From Ptiloglossa arizonensis (lineage: Eukaryota; Arthropoda; Insecta; Hymenoptera; Colletidae): a stretch of 64,000 nucleotides of DNA. The stretch is from contig NW_027478888.1 of assembly GCF_051014685.1 (NCBI RefSeq), positions 310,001-374,000 of the forward strand, in the 5' to 3' direction. The translations under genes were made by a program, and so were the position numbers. This document shows positions 46,411 through 58,862 of the stretch, in pieces. A model generated the notes under the pieces. The model was not told the DNA's origin. It was given only the letters and a program-made list of their open reading frames with translations, and searched no databases. Within the stretch, counting starts at the first letter, position 1. Every line of letters starts with the position of its first letter.

Positions 46411-47785
46411 TTTTATCTGAAAGTAGAAAGTCGCCCGATTACAACGGTATACGTACTTTTCCCCTAGACCGTTCTCGTTATGCTTGTCGAGCATCAGAAC
46501 TGCGAAAATTTTGAGTTTCTCAAGCGTTTCTTACATCCAAACTGCCATATCTCGCGAACGGATTGACTAATCCGCGAAATTTCTGTTGCATCTGAAAGTA
46601 GAAACTCGCCCGATTACAACGGTATGCGTACTTTTCCCCTAGGCCGTTCTAGTTATTCGTTTCGAGCATCAGAACTGCGAAAATTTTGAGTTTCTCAAGC
46701 GTTTCTTACCTCCAAACTGCCATATCTGGCGAACGGATTGACCAATCCGCAAAATTTCTGTTGCATCTGAAAGTAGAAACTCGCCCGATTACAACTGTAT
46801 GCGTACTTTTCCCCTAGTCCGTTCTAGTTATTCGTTTCGAGCATCAGAACTGCGAAAATTTTGAGTTTCTGGAGCGTTTCTTACCTCCAAACCGCCATAT
46901 CTCGCGAACGGATTGACCAATCCGCAAAATTTCTGTTGCATCTGAAAGTAGAAAGTCGCCCGATTACAACGGTATGCGTACTTTTCCCCTAGACCGTTCT
47001 AGTTATGCTTGTCGAGCATCAGAACTGCGAAAATTTTGAGTTTCTCAAGCGTTTCTTACCTCCAAACTGCCATATCTCGCGAACGGATTGACTAATCCGC
47101 AAAATTTCTGTTGCATCTGAAAGTAGAAACTCGCCCGATTACAACGGTATGCGTACTTTTCCCCTAGGCCGTTCTAGTTAATCGTTTCGAGCATCAGAAC
47201 TGCGAAAATTTTGAGTTTCTCTAGCGTTTCTTACTTCCAAACTGCCATATCTCGCGAACGGATTGACCAATCCGCAAAATTTCTGTTGCATCTGAAAGTA
47301 GAAACTCGCCCGATTACAACGGTATGCGTACTTTTCCCCTAGGCCGTTCTAGTTATTCGTTTCGAGCATCAGAACTGCGAAAATGTTGAGTTTCTCAAGC
47401 GTTTCTTACCTATAAACTGCCATATCTCGCGAACGGATTGACCAATCCGCAAAATTTCTGTTGCATCTGAAAGTAGAAACTCGACCGATTACAACGGTGT
47501 GCGTACTTTTCCCCTAGATCGTTCTAGTTATGCTTGTCGAGCATCAGAACTGCGAAAATTTTGAGTTTCTCAAGCGTTTCTTACCTACAAACTGCCATAT
47601 CTCGCGAACGGATTGACCAATCCGCAAAATTTATGATGCATCTGAAAGTAGAAACTCGCCCGATTACAACGGTATGCGTACTTTTCCCCTAGGCCGCTCT
47701 ATTTATTCGTTTCGAGCATCAGAACTGCGAAAATTTTGTGTTTCTCATGTGTTTCATACTTCCAAACTGCCATATCTCGCGAACG
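45960..47785. repeat. Block copy g2 (partner 41,410-43,235)
   Basis: Second copy of the ten-monomer block g. Diverges from g1 at CCAAATTTCTGATGC (here) versus CAAAATTTCTATTGC (g1). Carries GCAACTGAAAG (46,239) which g1 lacks but h1 has, so it is a mosaic of the two source blocks. Confidence 0.8.
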
Positions 47786-48108
47786 GATTGACCAATCCGC
47801 CAAATTTCTGATGCATCTGAAAGTAGAAACTCGCCCGATTACAACTGTATGCGTACTTTTCCCCTAGTCCGTTCTAGTTATTCGTTTCGAGCATCAGAAC
47901 TGCGAAAATTTTGAGTTTCTGGAGCGTTTCTTACCTCCAAACCGCCATATCTCGCGAACGGATTGACCAATCCGCAAAATTTCTGTTGCATCTGAAAGTA
48001 GAAAGTCGCCCGATTACAACGGTATGCGTACTTTTCCCCTAGACCGTTCTAGTTATGCTTGTCGAGCATCAGAACTGCGAAAATTTTGAGTTTCTCAAGC
48101 GTTTCTTA
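47200..48108. repeat. Block copy i1 (partner 48,425-49,333; offset 1,225 bp = 7 monomers)
   Basis: CCTATAAAC (47,409 and 48,634), GGTGTGCG, GCTCTATTT/CTCATGTG, CCAAATTTCTGATGC followed by ACAACTGTATG (47,841 and 49,066) and TTCTGGAGC are shared in order. The copies part at CCTACAAAC versus CCTCCAAAC. The left edge is approximate. Confidence 0.78.
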
Positions 48109-48424
48109 CCTACAAACTGCCATATCTCGCGAACGGATTGACCAATCCGCAAAATTTCTGATGCATCTGAAAGTAGAAACTCGCCCGATTACAACGGTAT
48201 GCGTACTTTTCCCCTAGGCCGCTCTATTTATTCGTTTCGAGCATCAGAACTGCGAAAATTTTGTGTTTCTCATGTGTTTCATACTTCCAAACTGCCATAT
48301 CTCGCGAACGGATTGACCAATCCGCCAAATTTCTGATGCATCTGAAAGTAGAAACTCGCCCGATTACAACGGTATGCGTACTTTTCCCCTAGGCCGCTCT
48401 AGTTATTCGTTTCGAGCATCAGAA

Positions 48425-49333
48425 CTGCGAAAATTTTGTGTTTCTCAAGTGTTTCATACTTCCAAACTGCCATATCTCGCGAACGGATTGACCAATCCGC
48501 AAAATTTCTGTTGCATCTGAAAGTAGAAACTCGCCCGATTACAACGGTATGCGTACTTTTCCCCTAGGCCGTTCTAGTTATTCGTTTCGAGCATCAGAAC
48601 TGCGAAAATGTTGAGTTTCTCAAGCGTTTCTTACCTATAAACTGCCATATCTCGCGAACGGATTGACCAATCCGCAAAATTTCTGTTGCATCTGAAAGTA
48701 GAAACTCGACCGATTACAACGGTGTGCGTACTTTTCCCCTAGATCGTTCTAGTTATGCTTGTCGAGCATCAGAACTGCGAAAATTTTGAGTTTCTCAAGC
48801 GTTTCTTACCTACAAACTGCCATATCTCGCGAACGGATTGACCAATCCGCAAAATTTCTGATGCATCTGAAAGTAGAAACTCGCCCGATTACAACGGTAT
48901 GCGTACTTTTCCCCTAGGCCGCTCTATTTATTCGTTTCGAGCATCAGAACTGCGAAAATTTTGTGTTTCTCATGTGTTTCATACTTCCAAACTGCCATAT
49001 CTCGCGAACGGATTGACCAATCCGCCAAATTTCTGATGCATCTGAAAGTAGAAACTCGCCCGATTACAACTGTATGCGTACTTTTCCCCTAGTCCGTTCT
49101 AGTTATTCGTTTCGAGCATCAGAACTGCGAAAATTTTGAGTTTCTGGAGCGTTTCTTACCTCCAAACCGCCATATCTCGCGAACGGATTGACCAATCCGC
49201 AAAATTTCTGTTGCATCTGAAAGTAGAAAGTCGCCCGATTACAACGGTATGCGTACTTTTCCCCTAGACCGTTCTAGTTATGCTTGTCGAGCATCAGAAC
49301 TGCGAAAATTTTGAGTTTCTCAAGCGTTTCTTA
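48425..49333. repeat. Block copy i2 (partner 47,200-48,108)
   Basis: Second copy, seven monomers downstream. The joined variant CCAAATTTCTGATGC plus ACAACTGTATG, otherwise found on different monomers, is present in both copies and is therefore a recombinant monomer made before this duplication. Confidence 0.78.
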
Positions 49334-52300
49334 CCTCCAAACTGCCATATCTCGCGAACGGATTGACTAATCCGCAAAATTTCTGTTGCATCTGAAAGTA
49401 GAAACTCGCCCGATTACAACGGTATGCGTACTTTTCCCCTAGGCCGTTCTAGTTATTCGTTTCGAGCATCAGAACTGCGAAAATTTTGAGTTTCTCAAGC
49501 GTTTCTTACCTACAAACTGCCATATCTCGCGAACGGATTGACCAATCCGCAAAATTTCTGTTGCATCTGAAAGTAGAAAGTCGCCCGATTACAACGGTAT
49601 GCGTACTTTTCCCCTAGACCGTTCTAGTTATTCGTTTCGAGCATCAGAACTGCGAAAATTTTGTGTTTCTCAAGTGTTTCATACTTCCAAACTGCCATAT
49701 CTCGCGAACGGATTGACCAATCCGCAAAATTTCTGATGCATCTGAAAGTAGAAACTCGCGCGATTACAACGGTATGCGTACTATTCCCCTAGGCGGTTCT
49801 AGTTATGCTTGTCGAGCATCAGAACTGCGAAAATGTTCAGTTTCTCAAGCGTTTCTTACCTCCAAACTGCCATATCTCGCGAACGGATTGACCAATCCGC
49901 AAAATTTCTATTTCATCTGAAAGTAGAAAGTCGCGCGATTACAACGGTATGCGTACTTTTCCCCTAGACCGTTCTCGTTATGCTTGTCGAGCATCAGAAC
50001 TGCGAAAATTTTGAGTTTCTCAAGCGTTTCTTACCTCCAAACTGCCATATCTCGCGAACGGATTCACTAATCCGCAAAATTTCTGTTGCATCTGAAAGTA
50101 GAAACTCGCCCGATTACAACGGTATGCGTACTTTTCCCCTAGGCCGTTCTAGTTAATCGTTTCGAGCATCAGAACTGCGAAAATTTTGAGTTTCTCTAGC
50201 GTTTCTTACTTCCAAACTGCCATATCTCGCGAACGGATTGACCAATCCGCAAAATTTCTGTTGCATCTGAAAGTAGAAACTCGCCCGATTACAACGGTAT
50301 GCGTACTTTTCCCCTAGGCCGTTCTAGTTATTCGTTTCGAGCATCAGAACTGCGAAAATGTTGAGTTTCTCAAGCGTTTCTTACCTACAAACTGCCATAT
50401 CTCGCGAACGGATTGACCAATCCGCAAAATTTCTGTTGCATCTGAAAGTAGAAACTCGACCGATTACAACGGTGTGCGTACTTTTCCCCTAGATCGTTCT
50501 AGTTATGCTTGTCGAGCATCAGAACTGCGAAAATTTTGAGTTTCTCAAGCGTTTCTTACCTACAAACTGCCATATCTCGCGAACGGATTGACCAATCCGC
50601 AAAATTTCTGATGCATCTGAAAGTAGAAACTCGCCCGATTACAACGGTATGCGTACTTTTCCCCTAGGCCGCTCTATTTATTCGTTTCGAGCATCAGAAC
50701 TGCGAAAATTTTGTGTTTCTCATGTGTTTCATACTTCCAAACTGCCATATCTCGCGAACGGATTGACCAATCCGCCAAATTTCTGATGCATCTGAAAGTA
50801 GAAACTCGCCCGATTACAACGGTATGCGTACTTTTCCCCTAGGCCGCTCTAGTTCTTCGTTTCGAGCATCAGAACTGCGAAAATTTTGTGTTTCTCAAGT
50901 GTTTCATACATCCAAACTGCCATATCTCGCGAACGGATTGACCAATCCGCAAAATTTCTGTTGCATCTGAAAGTAGAAACTCGCCCGATTACAACGGTAT
51001 GCATACTTTTCCCCTAGGCTGTTCTAGTTATTCGTTTCGAGCATCAGAACTGCGAAAATTTTGAGTTTCTCAAGCGTTTCTTACCTCCAAACTGCCATAT
51101 CTCGCGAACGGATTGACCAATCCGCAAAATTTCTGTTGCATCTGAAAGTAGAAACTCGCCCGATTACAACGGTATGCGTACCTTTCCCCTAGGCCGTTCT
51201 AGTTATTCATTTCGAGCATCAGAACTGCGAAAATTTTGTGTTTCTCAAGTGTTTCATACTTCCAAACTGCCATATCTCGGGAACGGATTGACCAATCCGC
51301 AAAATTTCTGTTGCATCTGAAAGTAGAAAGTCGCCCGATTATAACGGTATGCGTACTTTTTCCCTAGGCCGTTCTAGTTATTCGTTTCGAGCATCAGAAC
51401 TGCGAAAATGTTGAGTTTCTCAAGCGTTTCTTACCTACAAACTGCCATATCACGCGAACGGATTGACCAATCCGCAAAATTTCTGTTGCATCTGAAATTA
51501 GAAACACGCCCGATTACAACGGTATGCGTACTTTTCCCCTAGGCCGTTGTAGTTATTCGTTTCGAGCATGAGAACTGCGAAAATTTTGGGTTTCTCAAGC
51601 GTTGCTTACCTCCAAACTGCCATATCTCGCGAGCGGATTGACCAATCCGCAAAATTTCTGTTGCATCTGAAAGTAGAAAGTCGCCCGATTACAACGGTAT
51701 GCGTACTTTTCCCCTAGACCGTTCTAGTTATGCTTGTCGAGCATCAGAACTGCGAAAATTTTGAGTTTCTCAAGCGTTTCTTACCTCCAAACTGCCATAT
51801 CTCGCGAACGGATTGACTAATCCGCAAAATTTCTGTTGCATCTGAAAGTAGAAACTCGCCCGATTACAACGGTATGCGTACTTTTCCCCTAGGCCGTTCT
51901 AGTTATTCGTTTCGAGCATCAGAACTGCGAAAATTTTGAGTTTCTCAAGCGTTTCTTACCTACAAACTGCCATATCTCGCGAACGGATTGACCAATCCGC
52001 AAAATTTCTGTTGCATCTGAAAGTAGAAAGTCGCCCGATCACAACGGTATGCGTACTTTTCCCCTAGACCGTTCTAGTTATGCTTGTCGAGCATCAGAAC
52101 TGCGAAAATTTTGTGTTTCTCAAGCGTTTCTTACCTCCAAACTGCCATATCTCGCGAACGGATTGACTAATCCGCAAAATTTCTGTTGCATCTGAAAGTA
52201 GAAACTCGCCCGATTACAACGGTATGCGTACTTTTCCCCTAGGCCGTTCTAGTTATTCGTTTCGAGCATCAGAACTGCGAAAATTTTGAGTTTCTCAAGC

Positions 52301-53150
52301 GTTTCTTACTTCCAAACTTCCATATCTCGCGAACGGATTGACCAATCCGCCAAATTTCTGATGCATCTGAAAGTAGAAACTCGCCCGATTACAACGGTAT
52401 GCGTACTTTTCCCCTAGGCCGTTCTAGTTATTCGTTTCGAGCATCAGAACTGCGAAAATTTTGAGTTTCTCAAGCGTGTCTTACCTACAAACTTCCATAT
52501 CTCGCGAACGGATTGACCAATCCGCAAAATTTCTGTTGCATCTGAAAGTAGAAACTCGCCCGATTACAACGGTATGCGTACTTTTCCCCTAGGCCGTTGT
52601 AGTTATTCGTTTCGAGCATGAGAACTGCGAAAATTTTGGGTTTCTCAAGCGTTGCTTACATCCAAACTGCCATATCTCGCGAGCGGATTAACCAATCCGC
52701 AAAATTTCCTTTGCATCTGAAAGTAGAAAGTCGCCCGATTACAACGGTATGCGTACTTTTCCCCTAGACCGTTCTAGTTATGCTTGTTGAGCATCAGAAC
52801 TGCGAAAATTTTGAGTTTCTCAAGCGTTTCTTACCTCCAAACTGCCATATCTCGCGAACGGATTGACTAATCCGCAAAATTTCTGTTGCACCTGAAAGTA
52901 GAACCTCGCCCGATTACAACGGTATGCGTACTTTTCCCCTAGACCGTTTTCGTTATTCGTTTCGAGCATCAGAACTGCGAAAATTTTGTGTTTCTCAAGT
53001 GTTTCATACTTCCAAACTGCCATATCTCGCGAACGGATTGACCAATCCGCAAAATTTCTGTTGCATCTGAAAGTAGGAACTCGCCCGATTACAACGGTAT
53101 GCATACTTTTCCCCTAGGCCGTTCTAGTTATTCGTTTCGAGCATCAGAAC
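49334..53150. repeat. Family B monomers, mixed order
   Basis: About 22 monomers of known variants. The stretch 49.8-52.0 kb largely repeats the order of block e (TATTTCATCTG, GATTCACTAATCC, TTAATCG, GGTGTGCG, GCTCTATTT, GCATAC, GTACCTTTCCCC, ATAACGG, GTTGTAG). Two near-identical GTTGTAG/TTGGGTTT/GCGAGCGG monomers lie at 51.54 and 52.59 kb. A minus-strand open frame at 52,820-53,104 is not credible as a gene. Confidence 0.75.
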
Positions 53151-54660
53151 TGCGAAAATTTTGAGTTTCTCAAGCGTTTCTTACCTCCAAACTGCCATAT
53201 CTCGGGAACGGATTGACCAATCCGCAAAATTTCTGTTTTATCTGAAAGTAGAAAGTCGCCCGATTACAACGGTATACGTACTTTTCCCCTAGACCGTTCT
53301 CGTTATGCTTGTCGAGCATCAGAACTGCGAAAATTTTGAGTTTCTCAAGCGTTTCTTACATCCAAACTGCCATATCTCGCGAACGGATTGACTAATCCGC
53401 GAAATTTCTGTTGCATCTGAAAGTAGAAACTCGCCCGATTACAACGGTATGCGTACTTTTCCCCTAGGCCGTTCTAGTTATTCGTTTCGAGCATCAGAAC
53501 TGCGAAAATTTTGAGTTTCTCAAGCGTTTCTTACCTCCAAACTGCCATATCTGGCGAACGGATTGACCAATCCGCAAAATTTCTGTTGCATCTGAAAGTA
53601 GAAACTCGCCCGATTACAACTGTATGCGTACTTTTCCCCTAGTCCGTTTTAGTTATTCGTTTCGAGCATCAGAACTGCGAAAATTTTGAGTTTCTGGAGC
53701 GTTTCTTACATCCAAACCGCCATATCTCGCGAACGGATTGACCAATCCGCAAAATTTCTGTTGCATCTGAAAGTAGAAAGTCGCCCGATTACAACGGTAT
53801 GCGTACTTTTCCCCTAGACCGTTCTAGTTATGCTTGTCGAGCATCAGAACTGCGAAAATTTTGAGCTTCTCAAGCGTTTCTTACCTCCAAACTGCCATAT
53901 CTCGCGAACGGATTGACTAATCCGCAAAATTTCTGTTGCATCTGAAAGTAGAAACTCGCCCGATTACAACGGTATGCGTACTTTTCCCCTAGTCCGTTCT
54001 AGTTATTCGTTTCGAGCATCAGAACTGCGAAAATTTTGTGTTTCTGGAGCGTTTCTTACCTCCAAACTGCCATATCTCGCGAACGGATTGACCAATCCGC
54101 AAAATTTCTGTTGCATCTGAAAGTAGAAACTCGCCCGATTACAACGGTATGCGTACTTTTCCCCTAGGCCGTTCTAGTTAATCGTTTCGAGCATCAGAAC
54201 TGCGAAAATTTTGAGTTTCTCTAGCGTTTCTTACTTCCAAACTGCCATATCTCGCGAACGGATTGACCAATCCGCCAAATTTCTGATGCATCTGAAAGTA
54301 GAAACTCGCCCGATTACAACGGTATGCGTACTTTTCCCCTAGGCCGCTCTAGTTATTCGTTTCGAGCATCAGAACTGCGAAAATTTTGTGTTTCTCAAGT
54401 GTTTCATACTTCCAAACTGCCATATCTCGCGAACGGATTGACCAATCCGCAAAATTTCTGTTTCATCTGAAAGTAGAAAGTCGCGCGATTACAACGGTAT
54501 GCGTACTTTTCCCCTAGACCGTTCTCGTTATGCTTGTCGAGCATCAGAACTGCGAAAATTTTGAGTTTCTCAAGCGTTTCTTACCTCCAAACTGCCATAT
54601 CTCGCGAACGGATTGACTAATCCGCAAAATTTCTGTTGCATCTGAAAGTAGAAACTCGCC
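53150..54660. repeat. Block copy j1 (partner 55,600-57,110; offset 2,450 bp = 14 monomers)
   Basis: Shared order: CTCGGGAACGG with CTGTTTTATC (53,231 and 55,681), CTTACATCC, CTGGCGAACGG, ACAACTG with TAGTCCG, TTCTGGAGC, TTATGCTTGTCG, TTGTGTTTCTGGAGC, TTAATCG/CTCTAGCG, CCAAATTTCTGATGC, GCTCTAG, and CTGTTTCATC or CTATTTCATC with AAAGTCGCGCG. The edges were set where the flanks stop matching. Confidence 0.82.
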
Positions 54661-55302
54661 CGATTACAACGGTATGCGTACTTTTCCCCTAGGCCGTTCT
54701 AGTTATTCGTTTCGAGCATCAGAACTGCGAAAATTTTGAGTTTCTCAAGCGTTTCTTACCTCCAAACTGCCATATCTCGCGAACGGATTGACTAATCCGC
54801 AAAATTTCTGTTGCATCTGAAAATAGAAACTCGCCCGATTACAACGGTATGCGTACTTTTCCCCTAGGCCGTTCTAGTTATTCGTTTCGAGCATCAGAAC
54901 TGCGAAAATTTTGAGTTTCTCAAGCGTTTCTTACCTCCAAACTGCCATATCTGGCGAACGGATTGACCAATCCGCAAAATTTCTGCTGCATCTGAAAGTA
55001 GAAACTCCCCCGATTACAACGATATGCGTACTTTTCCCCTAGTCCGTTCTAGTTATTCGTTTCGAGCATCAGAACTGCGAAAATTTTGAGTTTCTCAAGC
55101 GATTCTTACCTCCAAAGTGCCATATCTCGCGAACGGATTGACCAATCCGCAAAATTTCTGTTGCATCTGAAAGTAGAAACTCGCCCGATTACAACGGAAT
55201 GCGTACTTTTCCCCTAGGCCGTTCTAGTTATTCGTTTCGAGCATCAGAACTGCGAAAATGTTGAGTTTCTCAAGCGTTTCTTACCTACAAACTGCCATAT
55301 CT

Positions 55303-55477
55303 CGCGAACGGATAGACCAATCCGCAAAATTTCTGTTGCATCTGAAAGTAGAAACTCGCCCGATTACAACGGTATGCGTACTTTTCCCCTAGGCCGTTCT
55401 AGTTATTCGTTTCGAGCATCAGAACTGCGAAAATTTTGAGTTTCTCAAGCGTTTCTTACCTCCAAACTGCCATATCT
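55303..55477 (+). repeat. Representative family B monomer
   Basis: This monomer carries every B diagnostic state: CAAAATTT, ACTCGCCCG, TATGCGTAC, CCTAGGCCGTTCTAG, AAATTTTGAG and CCTCCAAACT. Its only departure from the usual B sequence is GATAGACC instead of GATTGACC in the dyad spacer region. Confidence 0.9.
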
Positions 55478-55599
55478 GGCGAACGGATTGACCAATCCGC
55501 AAAATTTCTGTTGCATCTGAAAGTAGAAACTCGCCCGATTACAACGGTATGCGTACTTTTCCCCTAGTCCGTTCTAGTTATTCGTTTCGAGCATCAGAA

Positions 55600-57110
55600 C
55601 TGCGAAAATTTTGAGTTTCTCAAGCGTTTCTTACCTCCAAACTGCCATATCTCGGGAACGGATTGACCAATCCGCAAAATTTCTGTTTTATCTGAAAGTA
55701 GAAAGTCGCCCGATTACAACGGTATACGTACTTTTCCCCTAGACCGTTCTCGTTATGCTTGTCGTGCATCAGAACTGCGAAAATTTTGAGTTTCTCAAGC
55801 GTTTCTTACATCCAAACTGCCATATCTCGCGAACGGATTGACTAATCCGCGAAATTTCTGTTGCATCTGAAAGTAGAAACTCGCCCGATTACAACGGTAT
55901 GCGTACTTTTCCCCTAGGCTGTTCTAGTTATTCGTTTCGAGCATCAGAACTGCGAAAATTTTGAGTTTCTCAAGCGTTTCTTACCTCCAAACTGCCATAT
56001 CTGGCGAACGGATTGACCAATCCGCAAAATTTCTGTTGCATCTGAAAGTAGAAACTCGCCCGATTACAACTGTATGCGTACTTTTCCCCTAGTCCGTTCT
56101 CGTTATTCGTTTCGAGCATCAGAACTGCGAAAATTTTGAGTTTCTGGAGCGTTTCTTACCTCCAAACCGCCATATCTCGCGAACGGACTGACCAATCCGC
56201 AAAATTTCTGTTGCATCTGAAAGTAGAAAGTCGCCCGATTACAACGGTATGCGTACTTATCCCCTAGACCGTTCTAGTTATGCTTGTCGAGCATCAGAAC
56301 TGCGAAAATTTTGAGTTTCTCAAGCGTTTCTTACCTCCAAACTGCCATATCTCGCGAACGGATTGACTAATCCGCAAAATTTCTGTTGCATCTGAAAGTA
56401 GAAACTCGCCCGATTACAACGGTATGCGTACTTTTCCCCTAGTCCGTTCTAGTTATTCGTTTCGAGCATCAGAAACGCGAAAATTTTGTGTTTCTGGAGC
56501 GTTTCTTACCTCCAAACTGCCATATCTCGCGAACGGATTGACCAATCCGCAAAATTTCTGTTGCATCTGAAAGTAGAAACTCGCCCGATTACAACGGTAT
56601 GCGTACTTTTCCCCTAGGCCGTTCTAGTTAATCGTTTCGAGCATCAGAACTGCGAAAATTTTGAGTTTCTCTAGCGTTTCTTACTTCCAAACTGCCATAT
56701 CTCGCGAACGGATTGACCAATCCGCCAAATTTCTGATGCATCTGAAAGTAGAAACTCGCCCGATTACAACGGTATGCGTACTTTTCCCCTAGGCCGCTCT
56801 AGTTATTCGTTTCGAGCATCAGAACTGCGAAAATTTTGTGTTTCTCAAGTGTTTCATACTTCCAAACTGCCATATCTCGCGAACGGATTGACCAATCCGC
56901 AAAATTTCTATTTCATCTGAAAGTAGAAAGTCGCGCGATTACAACGGTATGCGTACTTTTCCCCTAGACCGTTCTCGTTATGCTCGTCGAGCATCAGAAC
57001 TGCGAAAATTTTGAGTTTCTCAAGCGTTTCTTACCTCCAAACTGCCATATCTCGCGAATGGATTGACTAATCCGCAAAATTTCTGTTGCATCTGAAAGTA
57101 GAAACTCGCC
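55600..57110. repeat. Block copy j2 (partner 53,150-54,660)
   Basis: Second copy of the block of about 8.5 monomers, with later changes such as CGTGCATC (about 55,764), AGGCTG (55,916), GTACTTATCCCC (56,256), CAGAAACGCG (56,470) and GCGAATGG (about 57,056). Confidence 0.82.
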
Positions 57111-57420
57111 CGATTACAACGGTATGCGTACTTTTCCCCTAGTCCGTTCTAGTTAATCGTTTCGAGCATCAGAACTGCGAAAATTTTGAGTTTCTCTAGC
57201 GTTTCTTACTTCCAAACTGCCATATCTCGCGAACGGATTGATCAATCCGCCAAATTTCTGTTGCATCTGAAAGTAGAAACTCGCCCGATTACAACTGTAT
57301 GCGTACTTTTCCCCTAGTCCGTTCTCGTTATTCGTTTCGAGCATCAGAACTGCGAAAATTTTGAGTTTCTGGATCGTTTCTTACCTCCAAACCGCCATAT
57401 CTCGCGAACGGATTGACCAA

Positions 57421-58120
57421 TCCGCAAAATTTCTGTTGCATCTGAAAGTAGAAAGTCGCCCGATTACAACGGTATGCGTACTTTTCCCCTAGACCGTTCT
57501 AGCTATGCTTGTCGAGCATCAGAACTGCGAAAATTTTGAGTTTCTCAAGCGTTTCTTACCTCCAAACTGCCATATCTCGCGAACGGATTGACTAATCCGC
57601 AAAATTTCTGTTGCATCTGAAAGTAGAAACTCGCCCGATTACAACGGTATGCGTACTTTTCCCCTAGTCCGTTCTAGTTATTCGTTTCGAGCATCAGAAA
57701 CGCGAAAATTTTGTGTTTCTGGAGCGTTTCTTACCTCCAAACTGCCATATCTCGCGAACGGATTGACCAATCCGCAAAATTTCTGTTGCATCTGAAAGTA
57801 GAAAGTCGCCCGATTACAACGGTATGCGTACTTATCCCCTAGACCGTTCTAGTTATGCTTGTCGAGCATCAGAACTGCGAAAATTTTGAGTTTCTCAAGC
57901 GTTTCTTACCTCCAAACTGCCATATCTCGCGAACGGATTGACTAATCCGCAAAATTTCTGTTGCATCTGAAAGTAGAAACTCGCCCGATTACAACGGTAT
58001 GCGTACTTTTCCCCTAGTCCGTTCTAGTTATTCGTTTCGAGCATCAGAAACGCGAAAATTTTGTGTTTCTGGAGCGTTTCTTACCTCCAAACTGCCATAT
58101 CTCGCGAACGGATTGACCAA
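57421..58120. repeat. Tandem dimer duplication, 2 x 350 bp
   Basis: The pair AAAGTCGCCCG/GACCGTTC/TATGCTTGTCG followed by AAACTCGCCCG/TAGTCCG/CAGAAACGCG/TTGTGTTTCTGGAGC occurs at 57,421-57,770 and again at 57,771-58,120. The private change CAGAAACGCG is at 57,695 and 58,045. Differences are CTAGCTATG versus CTAGTTATG and CTTTTCCCC versus CTTATCCCC. The same dimer also occurs once at about 56,200 (offset 1,575 to the second copy). Confidence 0.85.
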
Positions 58121-58612
58121 TCCGCAAAATTTCTGTTGCATCTGAAAGTAGAAACTCGCCCGATTACAACGGTATGCGTACTTTTCCCCTAGGCCGTTCT
58201 AGTTAATCGTTTCGAGCATCAGAACTGCGAAAATTTTGAGTTTCTCTAGCGTTTCTTACTTCCAAACTGCCATATCTCGCGAACGGATTGACCAATCCGC
58301 CAAATTTCTGATGCATCTGAAAGTAGAAACTCGCCCGATTACAACGGTATGCGTACTTTTCCCCTAGGCCGCTCTAGTTATTCGTTTCGAGCATCAGAAC
58401 TGCGAAAATTTTGTGTTTCTCAAGTGTTTCATACTTCCAAACTGCCATATCTCGCGAACGGATTGACCAATCCGCAAAATTTCTATTTCATCTGAAAGTA
58501 GAAAGTCGCGCGATTACAACGGTATGCGTACTTTTCCCCTAGACCGTTCTCGTTATGCTTGTCGAGCATCAGAACTGCGAAAATTTTGAGTTTCTCAAGC
58601 GTTTCTTACCTC

Positions 58613-58862
58613 AAAACTGCCATATCTCGCGAACGGATTGACCAATCCGCAAAGTTTCTGTAGCATCTGAAAGTAGAAACTAGCCCCATTACAACGGTAT
58701 GAGTAGTTTTCCCCTAGACCGTTCTAGTTATTCGTTTCGAGCATCAGAACTGCGAAAATTTGGAGTTTCTCAAGCGTTTCATACCTCAAATCTGCCATAT
58801 CTCGCGAACGGATTGACCAATCCGCAAAGTTTCTGTTGCATCTGAAAGTAGAAACTCGCCCC
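58613..58862. repeat. Family A island 2 inside family B
   Basis: About 1.4 monomers carry A states from CCTCAAAACT (58,613) through CAAAGTTTCTGTAGC, ACTAGCCCC, TATGAGTAG, CCTAGACC, TTTGGAG, TTCATACCTCAAATC to CGCCCCATT (58,862), then B resumes at TATGCGTAC (58,877). TTCATACCTCAAATC is also found at 6,978-6,992 in family A. Phase is unbroken. Confidence 0.88.

Noticed and set aside
52820..53104. Minus-strand 94-codon open frame
   Set aside because: It is a chance frame across 1.6 monomers kept open by local changes (CTCGTTATT, GTAGAACC, GTAGGAACTC). It shows no recognisable domain and lies wholly inside satellite sequence.
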